The notes under the pieces are model-generated. The model was not told where the DNA came from. It ran no database searches and was given only the letters and a program-made list of their open reading frames with translations. Source: Pterobdella sp. o SKG-2022 (taxonomy: Eukaryota > Annelida > Clitellata > Hirudinida > Piscicolidae). From it: 64,000 bases of DNA. Shown in pieces: positions 22,250 through 32,900 of the stretch (its first letter is position 1; every line of letters begins with the position of its first letter). A program made the position numbers and the translations under genes. The stretch is taken from NCBI GenBank assembly GCA_964035795.1, contig OZ038323.1:432956-496955 (forward strand), read 5' to 3'.

Positions 22250-24854
22250 TCAATGGGAGAAAGATTTTGAGAAGATTCTTCTAGAAATGAAAGTCAGCAT
22301 TAAAAGGGGAACAGAAGAAGCTTTTGTGCGACAAAAAATGGAGTTTTCAGCACATTGATTAAGCTTATTGTGCAGGCTATCCTTGGAGTTATGTGCAGGT
22401 TGTGCTCTATCTTTGGAGTCATGTGCAGATTGTGCTCTATCCTCGGAGTCATGTGCAGGTTGTCTTTGAGGGATGTTATGATTCTGACTCGATGACAAAA
22501 TGTCCATGAGAGGATGAAATGACCCCATGGAAGAGAAAAAAAGTACATTGAATGTCATTACATTTAATTAAAAGCTTGTAAGAGAAAAAATCACCCATTT
22601 TGGCAAGGTGGAAAGAAGATGCAAGGCAAGCAAAAATGAAACAAAGAAGACAAGAAGTCACAAAAGTGGAAGGAGGTTGCCAAGAAAACAACAAGATCAA
22701 AAACTCGATTAAATGCAGTTGGACAAATAAGTGAAAAATGAAAAAAATACAGGGTAATTATTTACCTTATTAAGTGGCACATTTTGAATGTTTTTTACTT
22801 CTGAATGCATTTCATCCTCCTCCTCATCTTCACTCTCTTCAACATTCATGGAAGCTCCACAAAATTCTTCTAAAAGAATATACCATAATGTATGTAATAT
22901 GGAAAAGTTATTACTAACCAATCAACACACATCCATCTACCCTCACACCCCTCCAACACACATCCACACTCACAATGTTAAACATGTTATACATTATGTT
23001 CACAATTGGACAACACACAGATCCCTTAAATTTTCTAGACATACATATTAATTCATATCTTCTTTGCATCATCTTCATGGCAACCATCTACAATTTGTCT
23101 CACCAGCTTTTTGTTGATTTTTTTTTGCCTAAAGAAGATCGCCTACTTGCCAGTCACATTGTTTTTTCTATTAAAATTGAGCTTTGATGCTTTGGTTTCA
23201 TTACAGAAATTGAGCGACACTTGGGGAGTTCAAACTTAATGACCCCATTTAGACAAAAATATAGCAATATTTGAGTATTTAAAGAAACTTTTATAACATC
23301 TGGCTCTATCACACTTTATGAAAAGTATACATGCCCAAGTTACTGGAAGAAACAGCCAGTCCAAGCTAGCAGCCAACTCATGTATCTGAATCCAAGATCA
23401 TAAAAGCCCTTTTTAATTATAAGTTGGATGCTGTAGCAGTATCAGTATCATTTTATTATAGTCAGCATCTTTAGCTTTTCAAAGGTGCCACTGACTTCTT
23501 TCCACGACCAAACCCTTTCTCCATTTCACCCTGCCATCTTTTTGTGAGTGCACTTTTAGCAGCTATTCTATCGGTTTGTTTTTTTGCTTTTTTTCCTTTT
23601 TAAGGTATTTCATTTTCAATTTCTTGTTTTCATTATTTTATTTAATTATTATTTTTTTAAAAAACTTTAATTCTTTTTTTCTTTATTCTTGTTCCTCGTA
23701 TTTACCCTAAACCTATGCCCTGCTCTCGGGATTTTCTACTTAGTCTTTGTTAGTGTAGAAATTAGTTTTGTTGTCAAATTGGATGGAGGACATTGGGACA
23801 TATCCTAAGAAGACCTGCTACGCCAGCATTCCAGGCTATGAAGCAGTAGTATGCCACATCAAAAAAGAAAAAAATTTTTAGGCAGACCTTAAACCGCCCT
23901 ATCACAGACATTAAAAAAAGATGTAAAATTTATCCCAAAAATGAAACTCGAAAACTCAGAAGATTTCGAAACCATTTTTCTTCTTGCCCAACAGAAATGT
24001 TCCTGGAGAAGAATTGTGAAGAGAGTTACCCAATAGAAACTCAGTCAACTAAACAACTAGAGCAACTCAATGGGGATATTATTATTATTATATATTTGGA
24101 GGAATCAATTAATTGCTAAAGTTTAACTTGGTTGTACAGCATATACAAACTACACAAAACTCTTGCCATTATTCATTGAATGTATGCAATCATACTTGGA
24201 TGCAAGTCACTGAGGTCATCTGCTTCATCTTCACTAGATTCATCAGCCACTTTCTTTCCTAGAAATTTCTTACATAAAGATTTATATTCCTTTCCTTGTT
24301 GCTTGCATTCATTCCCTAAAAATAAATGAATAGAAGAAAAAGCAAGTGACTAAAGAGCACATACATCTCTTTAACTCCCTCTGAAACCTTTTTCCTGCCA
24401 AATGTTTTTTTACCTGAGCAGCTTCATTATTTATCAGACGATGTGTCAAGGTACAATGAATTTTCACACTTTGAAGAATTTATTTCGATTTAGTTTGGTT
24501 GATTATTTTAAAAAATCATATACCTCTTAGCATGTTTTTTAAGTTCTAAAAACTTTTTGAATTCCTCAAGGTGTTCACATTTGTTTTGCACCAACCTCTT
24601 GTACCTTTTACCTTTGATGTACTCTTCCAAAGCATCTTCACGACATGGCAACTCGTGTCCCGACAACTCACAACAAATCTTGGTAATTATAAGAAATCAG
24701 TAAAAATAAAACAGATCATTACTAGATTATTTCAAAACTTATGCAATGAAAACACGTGAAGATTAAAATTATGATACACTTTTCCATTGTCTTGAAGTGT
24801 GAGGTATTTGTGTTTAGAGAGTATTTTTTGGACTTTTGAAGTTAAGTTTGGCAT
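22250..24854 (-). CDS. SURF2: Surfeit locus protein 2 (SURF2), 6 exons
   Basis: Exons in coding order are 24854-24780, 24678-24524, 24468-24365, 24315-24196, 22869-22766 and 22483-22250. Each has GT/AG borders and phases agree at every join, giving 263 residues (human SURF2 is 256). Family signatures are CELSGHELPCRED, IKGKRYKRLV, CTLTHRLINNEAAQVKKHLA and GKRFQRELKRW, then the ECKQQGKEYKSL Cys motif, then an acidic block DESSEDEADDLSDLHP and MNVEESEDEEEDEM. In vertebrates SURF2 is a nucleolar protein linked to ribosome maturation (established knowledge). The start MPNLTSKVQKILSKHKYL matches the short helical N-terminus of the family. The last exon is the least certain part: it holds a 30-bp tandem repeat and lacks the usual basic C-terminal tail. 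Confidence 0.87.
22378..22467. repeat. 30-bp x3 tandem repeat inside the last SURF2 exon
   Basis: Three imperfect 30-bp units centred on GGAGTCATGTGCAG on the plus strand. On the coding strand they give the ten-residue unit PAHDSEDRAQ / SAHDSKDRAQ / PAHNSKDSLH. The unit length keeps the SURF2 frame. Confidence 0.85.
22925..24190. other. SURF2 intron 4, no further gene seen
   Basis: A 1.3-kb intron lies between the acidic exons. It has CA-rich and T-rich patches but no recognised element. Confidence 0.4.
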
Positions 24855-25069
24855 CCTCTTGCAACAAAACACGGCTATAGATAAGTTAGTATTCAAAATC
24901 GTGTAGTTTAGTTCTAAGAAACCGTTCATAGATGAAATAAAATTAAAAAATAAAAGAAATTTGAAATTATAAAATGAAATAATAAAACTAATCTTTATAA
25001 TTAAAAAGTATATAAACAACAGTGTCTTCGAATTTTAACGTACATAATCTTACTTTGTTAAGGAAAAGC

Positions 25070-25850
25070 CCAAGAACTTCGCGCTAGCGAAAAAACCATT
25101 GAATAGCTTTAGGCTAGTCAATGAACCAATCATAGAACTCCAAAAAAATTGTGAAAAGACTGAAATAATCATTTTAAAAAGTTTTATGAAAAGAAAAACC
25201 TAACATTTATCAATTAACAAAGCTTTTTGTACAATCCGTGAATATTTAAACCTTATGATACATAGAGAAAAAAAAAAACTAACATTTTTCAAAGCCTATG
25301 ATTGGTCTAATTTAAAACAGCTTTTTGTATCTTGGAACTTCTTTAAGAAAAAGCTTTGTACTTATTTATTTATGTACGCTGTTTCTCTTTAGTAGTTGCT
25401 AGGTAACGGATATTTAGTTTATTGCTTGATGATGAATAAAGAAGTTCCAAGTTGCGAAGCATGGCTTTAAGATTAGCCAATCAGCTATGCATCAATCATA
25501 TGCTTTGTTAGGATTTTGTTAGAATTTATTATTTATTTTTAGAATTAAAATTATGCACAATTAATATTTTTTAAATTAAAATTTATTTAAAAAAACTCAA
25601 ATGTGGATTTTCAACGCTGATCAATCCAAATGTATGCAAATCAATTTTCATGTATCATAATGTTTAAATATTCATGGATTATACAAACAGCTTTGTTAGT
25701 TGATAAGTGTTAGTTTTTTTTTCATAAAATTTTTAAAAATGATTATTTCAGTACTTTTCACAATTTTTTTGAAATTCTATGATTGGTTCAGGAACTATAG
25801 GCTCGCTATTCAATACTCTTGCCTGATCGCGAAGTGCCTGTGATGATGAA
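25070..25850. mobile_element. Large foldback structure in the left PLE repeat
   Basis: 25120-25265 (ACCAATCATAGAACTCC..., ATTGTGAAAAGACTGAAATA, GAATATTTAAACCTTATGAT) is repeated inverted at 25640-25800, about 90% by eye. A second inner pair at about 25310-25355 and 25437-25482 (GGAACTTCTTT / AAAGAAGTTCC) makes the foldback nearly continuous. The centre, 25384-25435, is a piece of the PLE pseudo-LTR. The outer edges also match weakly (CATTGAATAGC / GCTATTCAATA, ACTTCGCG). Confidence 0.75.
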
Positions 25851-26829
25851 ACATTAGTTTCGAAAAGCTTCGCACTTCAATAAAGCTTAAAATCCTGTGT
25901 TTATCTTTATACAGTTTCATCGTAGGCTAACTCGTAGCTTTTTCCAAGCCTAAATAATTATCCTCCGAACATTAAGCTGACGTTTGAATTAATACCACCT
26001 AAACTTCTTGACTCAAACATACTTAGGCTTGCAGATGGAACGGTTAGGTTCAGTGTGGTACATAAATCCACGAAACTTCCGTTTCATTACTCTTCTCATG
26101 TGCCTACACAGTATAAGAAGTGTGTAATCAGAGGTGACCTTCATAGAAGTGAGAAAATTAAATTTTGTTTTGCCGAGGAATTAACCGGATCGTAATGAAA
26201 TATTTGAAAGGCGGTTATCTTATCAATTTTATCAAGTCGCAGATTTCGATCTTCTCTAGGCCCAAGGATGATTATATGATACCTAAGAACATGTTTGATG
26301 AGAAGATTTACCTACATCTGAAAGTGCCCTATTGTCCAAGAAATGAAACGATGATTTTTAAAGTGATCAATAACATAGAGGAGTTCACCAGTTTTAGAGT
26401 TAAAGTTAACTTTTCGTGGATCACTAACCAGACGAGATCACTCTTTCCCTTGAAAGATAAAATATCCCATCATCATAGTGTCATTTACAAGGATACATAC
26501 TCTTGCTCCAAAACTTTCATTGGAGAAACTCTGAAGAATGCTGTGGTACGTTGGAAGGAGCATGAATATCACCAGGGTAAGTCGGAACCGGCTAAACATC
26601 TGTTGGAGAATCCAGCACACTCTTTTTGTTGGGAAATACTGGACAAAGCTTCTTTGGACATTAGGAAGAGAAAAATTCTAGAGGCCTATTATATCAAAAT
26701 ATTTAGCCCTAGTTTGAATGACCAGATTGACATTAGAAAATTAACTTTGCTTAGGAATGGTTTGACTTAGTATAAGATTTTTTGAATGTATTGTTAAGCG
26801 CTTTTTTCTCTTTAGTAGTTGCTAGGTAA

Positions 26830-26905
26830 CGGATATTTAGTTTATTGCCTGATGATGAAACATTAGTTTCGAAAAGCTTCGCACTTGAATAAAGTTTAAA
26901 ATCCT
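26830..26905 (+). ncRNA. Candidate hammerhead ribozyme motif in the right PLE repeat
   Basis: CTGATGA (26849-26855) is followed by a perfect 5-bp stem GAAAC/GTTTC with loop ATTA (26857-26870). GAAA follows at 26871-26874, then a stem AGCTT/AAGTT (26875-26879 with 26892-26896), then TA as the expected UH cleavage site. Type I hammerheads have been reported in PLE repeats (established knowledge). Stem I is not convincing by eye: only GGAT near 26831 and ATCC near 26901 pair, with a long unpaired stretch. The left copy near 25840 has CTGTGATGA and looks broken. Confidence 0.5.
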
Positions 26906-27289
26906 GTGTTTATCTTTATATAATTTTATCGTAGGCTAACTCGTTAACAATGTTTTGTTAATTGTTCACAAAAAGTGTTTTGATAATTTTTTGTATTAAA
27001 TTAAAATTTTTGACATATTCAACTTTACAATCTTCTTTAGCCAAAGTAAATACTGAAAATTATTTGAGCACTAAAGTATTGTATTAAGTACAAAGCTTTT
27101 CGTTAACAAAGTAACATTATCAAGTACGTTAAAATTCAAAGACACCGTTGTTAATATTATATAGAATAAAATTACCTTTAGTGTTCAAATAATTTTCAAT
27201 ATTCAACTTTGTCATAATTCATTAGTATCTGTACTTGTATTTGTATTCACAATAATATTGTTATTCTGATTGATTCAATTCAGCTGCGT

Positions 27290-28170
27290 CATTATAATGT
27301 TTTCATTTAATTAGCCCTTTTGTTCTGTCAAGACAAAGGTTCTTTAAACATTTGTTTCCATTTTCTTTATGCTTACTTTTATGTGTCTGCACCAGCTGTT
27401 TTTTGGTCTTTCACTTTTTTTTTTAACTTGAAAGGTCTATTTGAGTACATCACTTGCAATCTTTTTTAAGGCTTTCCTGAGCGTATGACCCATCCACTTA
27501 CGTTAAATAATCTTTTCTTGCATAGGTTTTGCTTTGTAGGTCAATATTGTTTATAATTTATGCTTAACGTATAAGAATCTTAAGACATTCTTTTGAAACA
27601 GATGTTTATAAAGGCTCTAGATGCTTTTATCTTTCGGTGTGAATGCTTTGGCTCCATAAATCAGTACTAGTTTCAAGATCGAATTGAAAACATATATCTC
27701 AGTGGTGTCGCTTTTCCACATCTTCACAAGTTTTGAAACGCTATTCTTGCCTTGACCACTCGCCGCACCCCTATCTAGCTCTGAGGCAACGTTTGTGTCG
27801 ACGGTGTTTATTAATTCAATGGAGCTTTTTTCTAAAAAGTGTCTCTCAATTTTAATTAAAACATTTTTATGGTTTTTATCCAAAAACCATGTTAAGTTTA
27901 TAGATCTACACGAGCTATCATATTGTGACTGATGTGGGTTAAGGGAAAGAAGCCCCAAATAATCAGCAAAACCCAAATTCTCTAGATGAGCCGAAGATGT
28001 CTACTGTATGCCACATAAACCAAATTTTTGAGATTTTTATGGTCCAATTTAGTTTCAGCAAAAACAAGAATGGTGAAGAATGCATCCTTGTCAATTTCTT
28101 ATTAAGGTATTGTTTAATGAAAACATCAAAATGCTGATATGCACGCAACTTTTTGACAGTGTCTTGTGAC
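27290..28170 (-). mobile_element. Decayed LINE 3'-half
   Basis: Minus-strand 27976-27617 reads SKLVKMWKSDTTEI and LVLIYGAKAFTPKDKSI, the C-terminal block after the RT (compare VKSVLLYGCETW in the family). Weak continuation runs to about 27290, including a K.SERPKNSW-like segment. Stops are frequent. Confidence 0.55.
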
Positions 28171-28289
28171 ATTCGATAATAAATGATGAATAGGCAGCAG
28201 GAATATTATTTCAAATCTGAATTTTTTAATGAGTTTAAAGCTTTTTATATAAATATATTATGAATTGAACGCTTTTGAGTGCAACTTGA

Positions 28290-29360
28290 AAAGCGCTTCA
28301 TGGAGTAGCGCCCTGTGAATGAAGTAGCACGCTGTGAATAGAGTAGTGCCCAGTGAATGATATAGCGCCTTGTGAATGAAGTAGTGCCCTGTGAATGAAG
28401 TAGCACCTTTTGAATTGAGTAGCACCCTGTGAATGAAGTAGCACCCTATGAATGAAGTAGCAATCTGTGGATGGAGTAGCACCTTGTGAATGAAGTAGCA
28501 TCCTGTAATTCCAGTACTACCCTGTGAATGACATAGCAGTCTGTGAATGGAATAGCACCCTGTGAATGAAGTAGCACCTTATGAATGGAGTAGCACCCTG
28601 TGAATGAAGTAGCACCTTATGGATGGAGTAGCACGCTGTGAACGAAGTAGCGCCCTGTGAATGAAGTAGTGCCCTGTGAATGAAGTAGCAGTCTGTAAAT
28701 GAAGTAGCAGTCTGTGAATGAAGTAGCAGTCTGTGAATCGAGTAGCACCCTGTGATTCCAGTAGCACCCTGTGAATGACATAGCAGTCTGTGAATGACAT
28801 AGCAGTCTGTGAATGGAATAGCACCCTGTGAATGGAGTAGTGCCCTGTGAATGAAGTAGCACCTTATGAATGGAGTAGCACCCTTGTGAATAAAGTAGGG
28901 CCCTGTGAATGAACTAGCGTTCTGTGAATGAAGTAGCAGTCTGTGAATCGAGTAGCACCCTGTGATTCCAGTAGCACCATGTGAATGACATAGCAGTCTG
29001 TGAGTGGAGTAGCACCCTGTGAATGGAGTAGCGCCCTGTGAATGGTGTAGCACCCTGTGAATGAAGTAATAGTCTGTAAATGGAGTAGCACCCTGTGAAT
29101 GAAGTAGCACCTTATGAATGGTGTAGCACCTTGTGGATAGAGTAGCAGTCTGTGAATCGAGTAGCACCCTGTGAATGAAGTAGCGCCCTGTGAATGAAGA
29201 AGCGCCCTGTGAATAAAGTAGCAGTCTGTGAATCGAGTAGCACCCTGTGAATGAAGTAGCACCTTATGAATGAATAGCATCCTTGTGAATGAAGTAGCGC
29301 CCTGTGAATGGTGTAGCATTCTGTGAATGGAGTAGCACCCTGTGAATGAAGTAGCGCCCT
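28290..29360. repeat. 20-bp minisatellite array (about 1.07 kb)
   Basis: More than 50 units of about 20 bp, consensus GAATGAAGTAGCACCCTGT(G), with frequent variants (GCGCCCTG, GCAGTCTG, GCACCTTAT). 20-bp units cycle through three frames, and on the minus strand all read open as CYFIHRALLHSQGAT-like peptides. No gene is called for these. Confidence 0.97.
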
Positions 29361-29425
29361 TTGAAACCAATCAATTGCGCAACCGAAACCCCAGTCTGGA
29401 GCGATTAAATGGTTGACTTACTTAC
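29360..29425 (-). mobile_element. LINE A-family 3' tail at the edge of the minisatellite
   Basis: On the minus strand the sequence reads AATCGCTCCAGACTGGGGTTTCGGTTGCGCAATTGATTGGTTTC then AAAGGGCGCTACT. It matches the LINE A tail at 1027-1080 (GATCGCCCCAATCC..., GTTGCGCAATTGATTGGTTT, CACAGGGCGTTACTC). The 20-bp array begins directly in this tail. Confidence 0.8.
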
Positions 29426-29429
29426 TTTT

Positions 29430-29625
29430 GCAGATCATCTAATAAAGCATTGAACTAATTACCTAAAGTTACCAGGTTCAATCCCTCGACAACTAGCACC
29501 TGTTCCACAGTGTGTTTTTGTTACATTAAATTTTTAGCAAGCGCTTTGATCTATAAGGAAAAGCGCTTTATAAATACCGCATTACATTACATTACAACAT
29601 ATTACATTACATTGCATTAAATTGT
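29430..29625 (+). mobile_element. tRNA-derived SINE, copy 1
   Basis: The decayed tRNA half (ACTAATTACCTAAAGTTACC, AGGTTCAATCCC) is followed by a body with ACATTAAATTTTTAGCAAGC and GCGCTTTATAAATACCGC, and a tail of ATTAC repeats. The copy at 31.06-31.24 kb shares head, body and tail on the other strand. Confidence 0.8.
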
Positions 29626-29997
29626 AGTGGTCTTGAAGACTTAATCAGTTTCATGCCCCTATAATAATATTCGTCATTTGTTTGTTAGTTTTTTGTTACA
29701 ATGAATTAAATTCGAAATAGCAAAGTTCAATCAAATCGTTATTTAAAAAAAAAAAAATCAAACTGGTTTGTATACAAAATTACTTTGATGAAAATTTTTT
29801 TAAAATATAAATAAAAATATAAATACAGGCAGACTACTCAAATTAATTTTTTATACGAAATCTTATCAAAAGATATGTACGTCACCATGGAGATAAAGAA
29901 TAACATACCGAAGTCGTTCAAAGAATATAATCGAGAGGTACTCAAATTGTAATGATACTAAGTTGAAGCTGCTGAAAGTATTATCCATTTGTCACGG

Positions 29998-32900
29998 ATG
30001 TTCTTCTCGCTTGTTTTTTTGTGGCTCGCCTCATGCATGTTACAGGCCCAGCGCATTGTGGAAGATGTGGATTTCGAGGAAGAGAGCAAGGATGGACACA
30101 TCGAAAAAATTCGCCATGTTTGTTGTAGGCAGGGAGATGACGTCATTATACCATGTGGTCTCAAACTAAACGATGAAGAATACAAGATGAAAAGTTTAAT
30201 TGGAGAGTGGAGAGATTGGAAGGGTGTGTTAATCATGTCATCCAAAAGCATGTATGTTGACATCGACAACGAGAAGAACCTACGCGTAATGCTCTTGTTA
30301 CGCATGTATGAGCATTTTTATTCGATGTGATCACATTTTCAAGATCTATAATGTGCAACCACTCCACACCGGCTTATACAAGTGCATAAAAAAGATGGAG
30401 GAGCAGGAAGAGGTGTTTGCAGTGCACTTGTTAGTCTATGATTTCCCCTCACTGCAACTCGAATTCCCGCTCTTCTTCAACGTCAACTCTCACTGCAACA
30501 AAAAAGTAAAAAACTTTATACGTAATAATTATTAAAAAATAGCTTGTTACCCCAAAAGTCTAGTTATTTTGAAGACCCTTCTTTTATTCCATGAGAACAT
30601 TCTATTTTTTGAGCAGGTCTGAGACTCCTTCAGGGCCTGTCCAAAGGCTTTCGGGACCGAAAAATAATGGGATGACGTGGCAGTTGAAGAGGTGGTGAGT
30701 GTCGGGACATTGATGAGAACAAAATGGGCACTAAGGTGATGGATAAGTAGTTCTGAGACTTTATATAGGTAAGTAAGGATGAAAGGCGACTTATTGGTTC
30801 TGAGTTGGGCCAGTGTGCGACGTGTAGGATGATCTAAGGTAATTTATATGGGCTTTATTGGAGAGGTTAGCTAGTCGAGTAGCTTATTATGGGCTGATTG
30901 GTACTACGAGGTTGTTTTTGATAATTGATTCTGTGATGTTGTTTGAGTTGGTAGGTACTGTTGTTGTATAATTGTTGTTATTGTTGAATGTTGTTTGTTT
31001 TTTAGACCTTGGGTGTGAAGGCTGCTTGGTTAGGTGGTGTACAGGATGAGATGGTAGAATGTAATGTAATGAGGTATTTATAAAGCACTTTTTCTTATAG
31101 ATCATAGCGCTTGCTACAAATTTAATGTAGCGAACAAACACTGGAATAGGTGCTAATTGTCGGCCCACGCGGGATGGAACTCGGTAACTTTAGATAATTA
31201 GTCTAATGCTCTACCTTTGAGCTATACGGGCCGAGAAGCTCTATGAGAGTTTTGAATGTCGTAAGGAGTGTTTCTTTGCTCTTGCCCCAGTTGCGTGAAG
31301 TAATTAGCTTTATGGCGTTAAAGGTTTTTATTGTTTTGTGATATTATTGATATGTGTGTAATGAATAAGTTTAGAATCGAATGTTATTTTTGAAATAGTT
31401 GGGTTTCTATCGCTGGGGAAAGGTTTGTTATCGATGCTGATTGTGATATTCTGAATGTAGCTTGCTAGACCAGGTGTGAAAAACGTTGTAGTGATTTAAT
31501 AGTGTATATTTGTAGGTTGTTGTTTATTGCCCATAAATGGAGTAATTTCAAGTGAGGCTGTATTTGCTTGGTTGCTAGTATAAGTTTAACATGAGAAGAG
31601 ATGATGGTGATGTCATCTTTGTAGGTTGTGATTTTGACAGATTGATTATCGGAGAGATGGAGAGTGTGGGAGAGATTGCTTTCTTGAGGAGCACCAGTTT
31701 ACAGTTTTTGGAGAGTGGTTGTTGTGAGACGTAAATTGTCTTCCCTCCAGGTAGTTTGCTAGATATTTTACTATTTTTGGTGGTATTGAGATATTATCAA
31801 GTTTTTGTGTTGAAAGGTGTATGCTTATGGAGCCGAATGCTTTGGAGAGATCTAAGGCTAAAAGTACTGTTCGTTTTCGGGGTTTTTTATTATTGAAACT
31901 TGTTGTGATTATGTCATTTATTGAGTGCTGTTGTTGTTGAACGCCAACTTCCAAAGACTCATTCGACACTCCTTAGAGCGAGTACCGAAAGAAACTTGTA
32001 GCTTCGAGTTATTTGTGACTTTTGGTGAGCAGTGAAAAAATGATGGATGAATTCTCGAAATGCTTTGTGTTTGGAAGCTGAGGTGGTTTAGAACCTCTTC
32101 GACACTCCTGTTGAAGTGCACACCCGGCACCACGAGAAGGTGGGTTCTTTCACCGGACTGCTGTTGTTGTTGAGTGTTGGTGTCTGAAGCCCTGTTAATG
32201 TAGAAGCAGAGTGATGTTTTTGATGATTTCAAGAAGTCATAATTTTTCGAGTGTTTTGGCTATAGGGGATAATGCAATGGGGGTGTATGAGGGTGTGAAT
32301 GGAAGGTTATTATTGGGTTTCAGGATACCAATTATTTTTGCTGTTTTCCATATTTGAGTTATCGTGTTTTTATTGATTGTAATATTGAAAAGACTTATGA
32401 GATGTTTGATTGCTGAAGGTCCTAAATGCTTAAGGAACCTAATATTTATATTGTTTGGCTTAGTAGTTGTTATTTTTGGGTATTTTAATTGCTGCAACTA
32501 CTTGTTCTTCTGTGATATTGAATGGTATTGATGAAAGAAGGTGAGTTATTTTGTTTATTCTAGTGGAAAAGTGGGTTGTATTTTTGAAAATTTTGTCAAA
32601 AATGCTGGATTAATAAATATCTTTTTTGTCTGAAAGAAAGTTTTAAAATGGTAGTTTTAACGATTCAATCACAAAAACTCAACCCATTGATATTCATTAA
32701 ATTGTATGAGAAGGTGAATAAGAATGAAAAGGGTTGTGGAACACAAATGACATTTTATAAAATAATTTAGACACTTGAGGACAGTTTGACTTGAGAAAAG
32801 CTTCGTGGCATTTTGTTTTGATAATATTTCGTGTTTTTACCCTCCAAGTAAGTAAGTATTAATCCTGTTGAAAAGAGAGATGACAAGGGTGACTTCAACA

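Larger units (their letters stand above)
25015..27165 (+). mobile_element. Penelope-like element (PLE), 5'-truncated
   Basis: 25960-26160 encodes the end of a Penelope reverse transcriptase (RLADGTVRFSVVHKSTKLPF, KKCVIRGDLHRSEKI). 26165-26770 continues in another frame and carries a GIY-YIG endonuclease: VIYKDTYSCSKTFIGETLKN, RWKEHEYHQGKSEPAKHLLE and RKRKILEAYYIKIFSPSLND. Such domains cut DNA for PLE integration (established knowledge). At least one frameshift separates RT and endonuclease. Sequence blocks TAGTAGTTGCTAGGTAACGG and GAAACATTAGTTTCGAAAAGC occur both before (25390, 25850) and after (26815, 26860) the coding part, the usual PLE pseudo-LTR arrangement. Outer inverted repeats (GTGTCTTCGAATTTTAACGT at about 25022 and its complement near 27142) flank the whole. 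Confidence 0.82.
30570..32640 (-). mobile_element. LINE G, jockey-like, in the ZPBP-like gene intron
   Basis: Minus strand. 32497-32237 reads INIRFLKHLGPSAIKHLISL and TITQIWKTAKIIGILKPNNN. 31969-31646 reads TVLLALDLSKAFGSISIHLS and IPPKIVKYLANYLEGRQFTS. The C-terminal and 3' region run down to about 30600. It lies antisense to the host gene. Two later insertions sit inside it: a SINE at 31.06-31.24 kb and a 0.23-kb element at 31.94-32.17 kb. Confidence 0.82.

Noticed and set aside
26165..26770. Host GIY-YIG nuclease gene
   Set aside because: Preceded by Penelope RT sequence and flanked by PLE repeats; part of a transposable element.
28290..29360. CRISPR array
   Set aside because: Repeats are 20 bp and contiguous with no spacers, in a eukaryotic genome.
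28258..29370. CYFIHRALLHSQ-repeat frames as a protein family
   Set aside because: 20-bp satellite; the peptide appears in all three frames of one strand.
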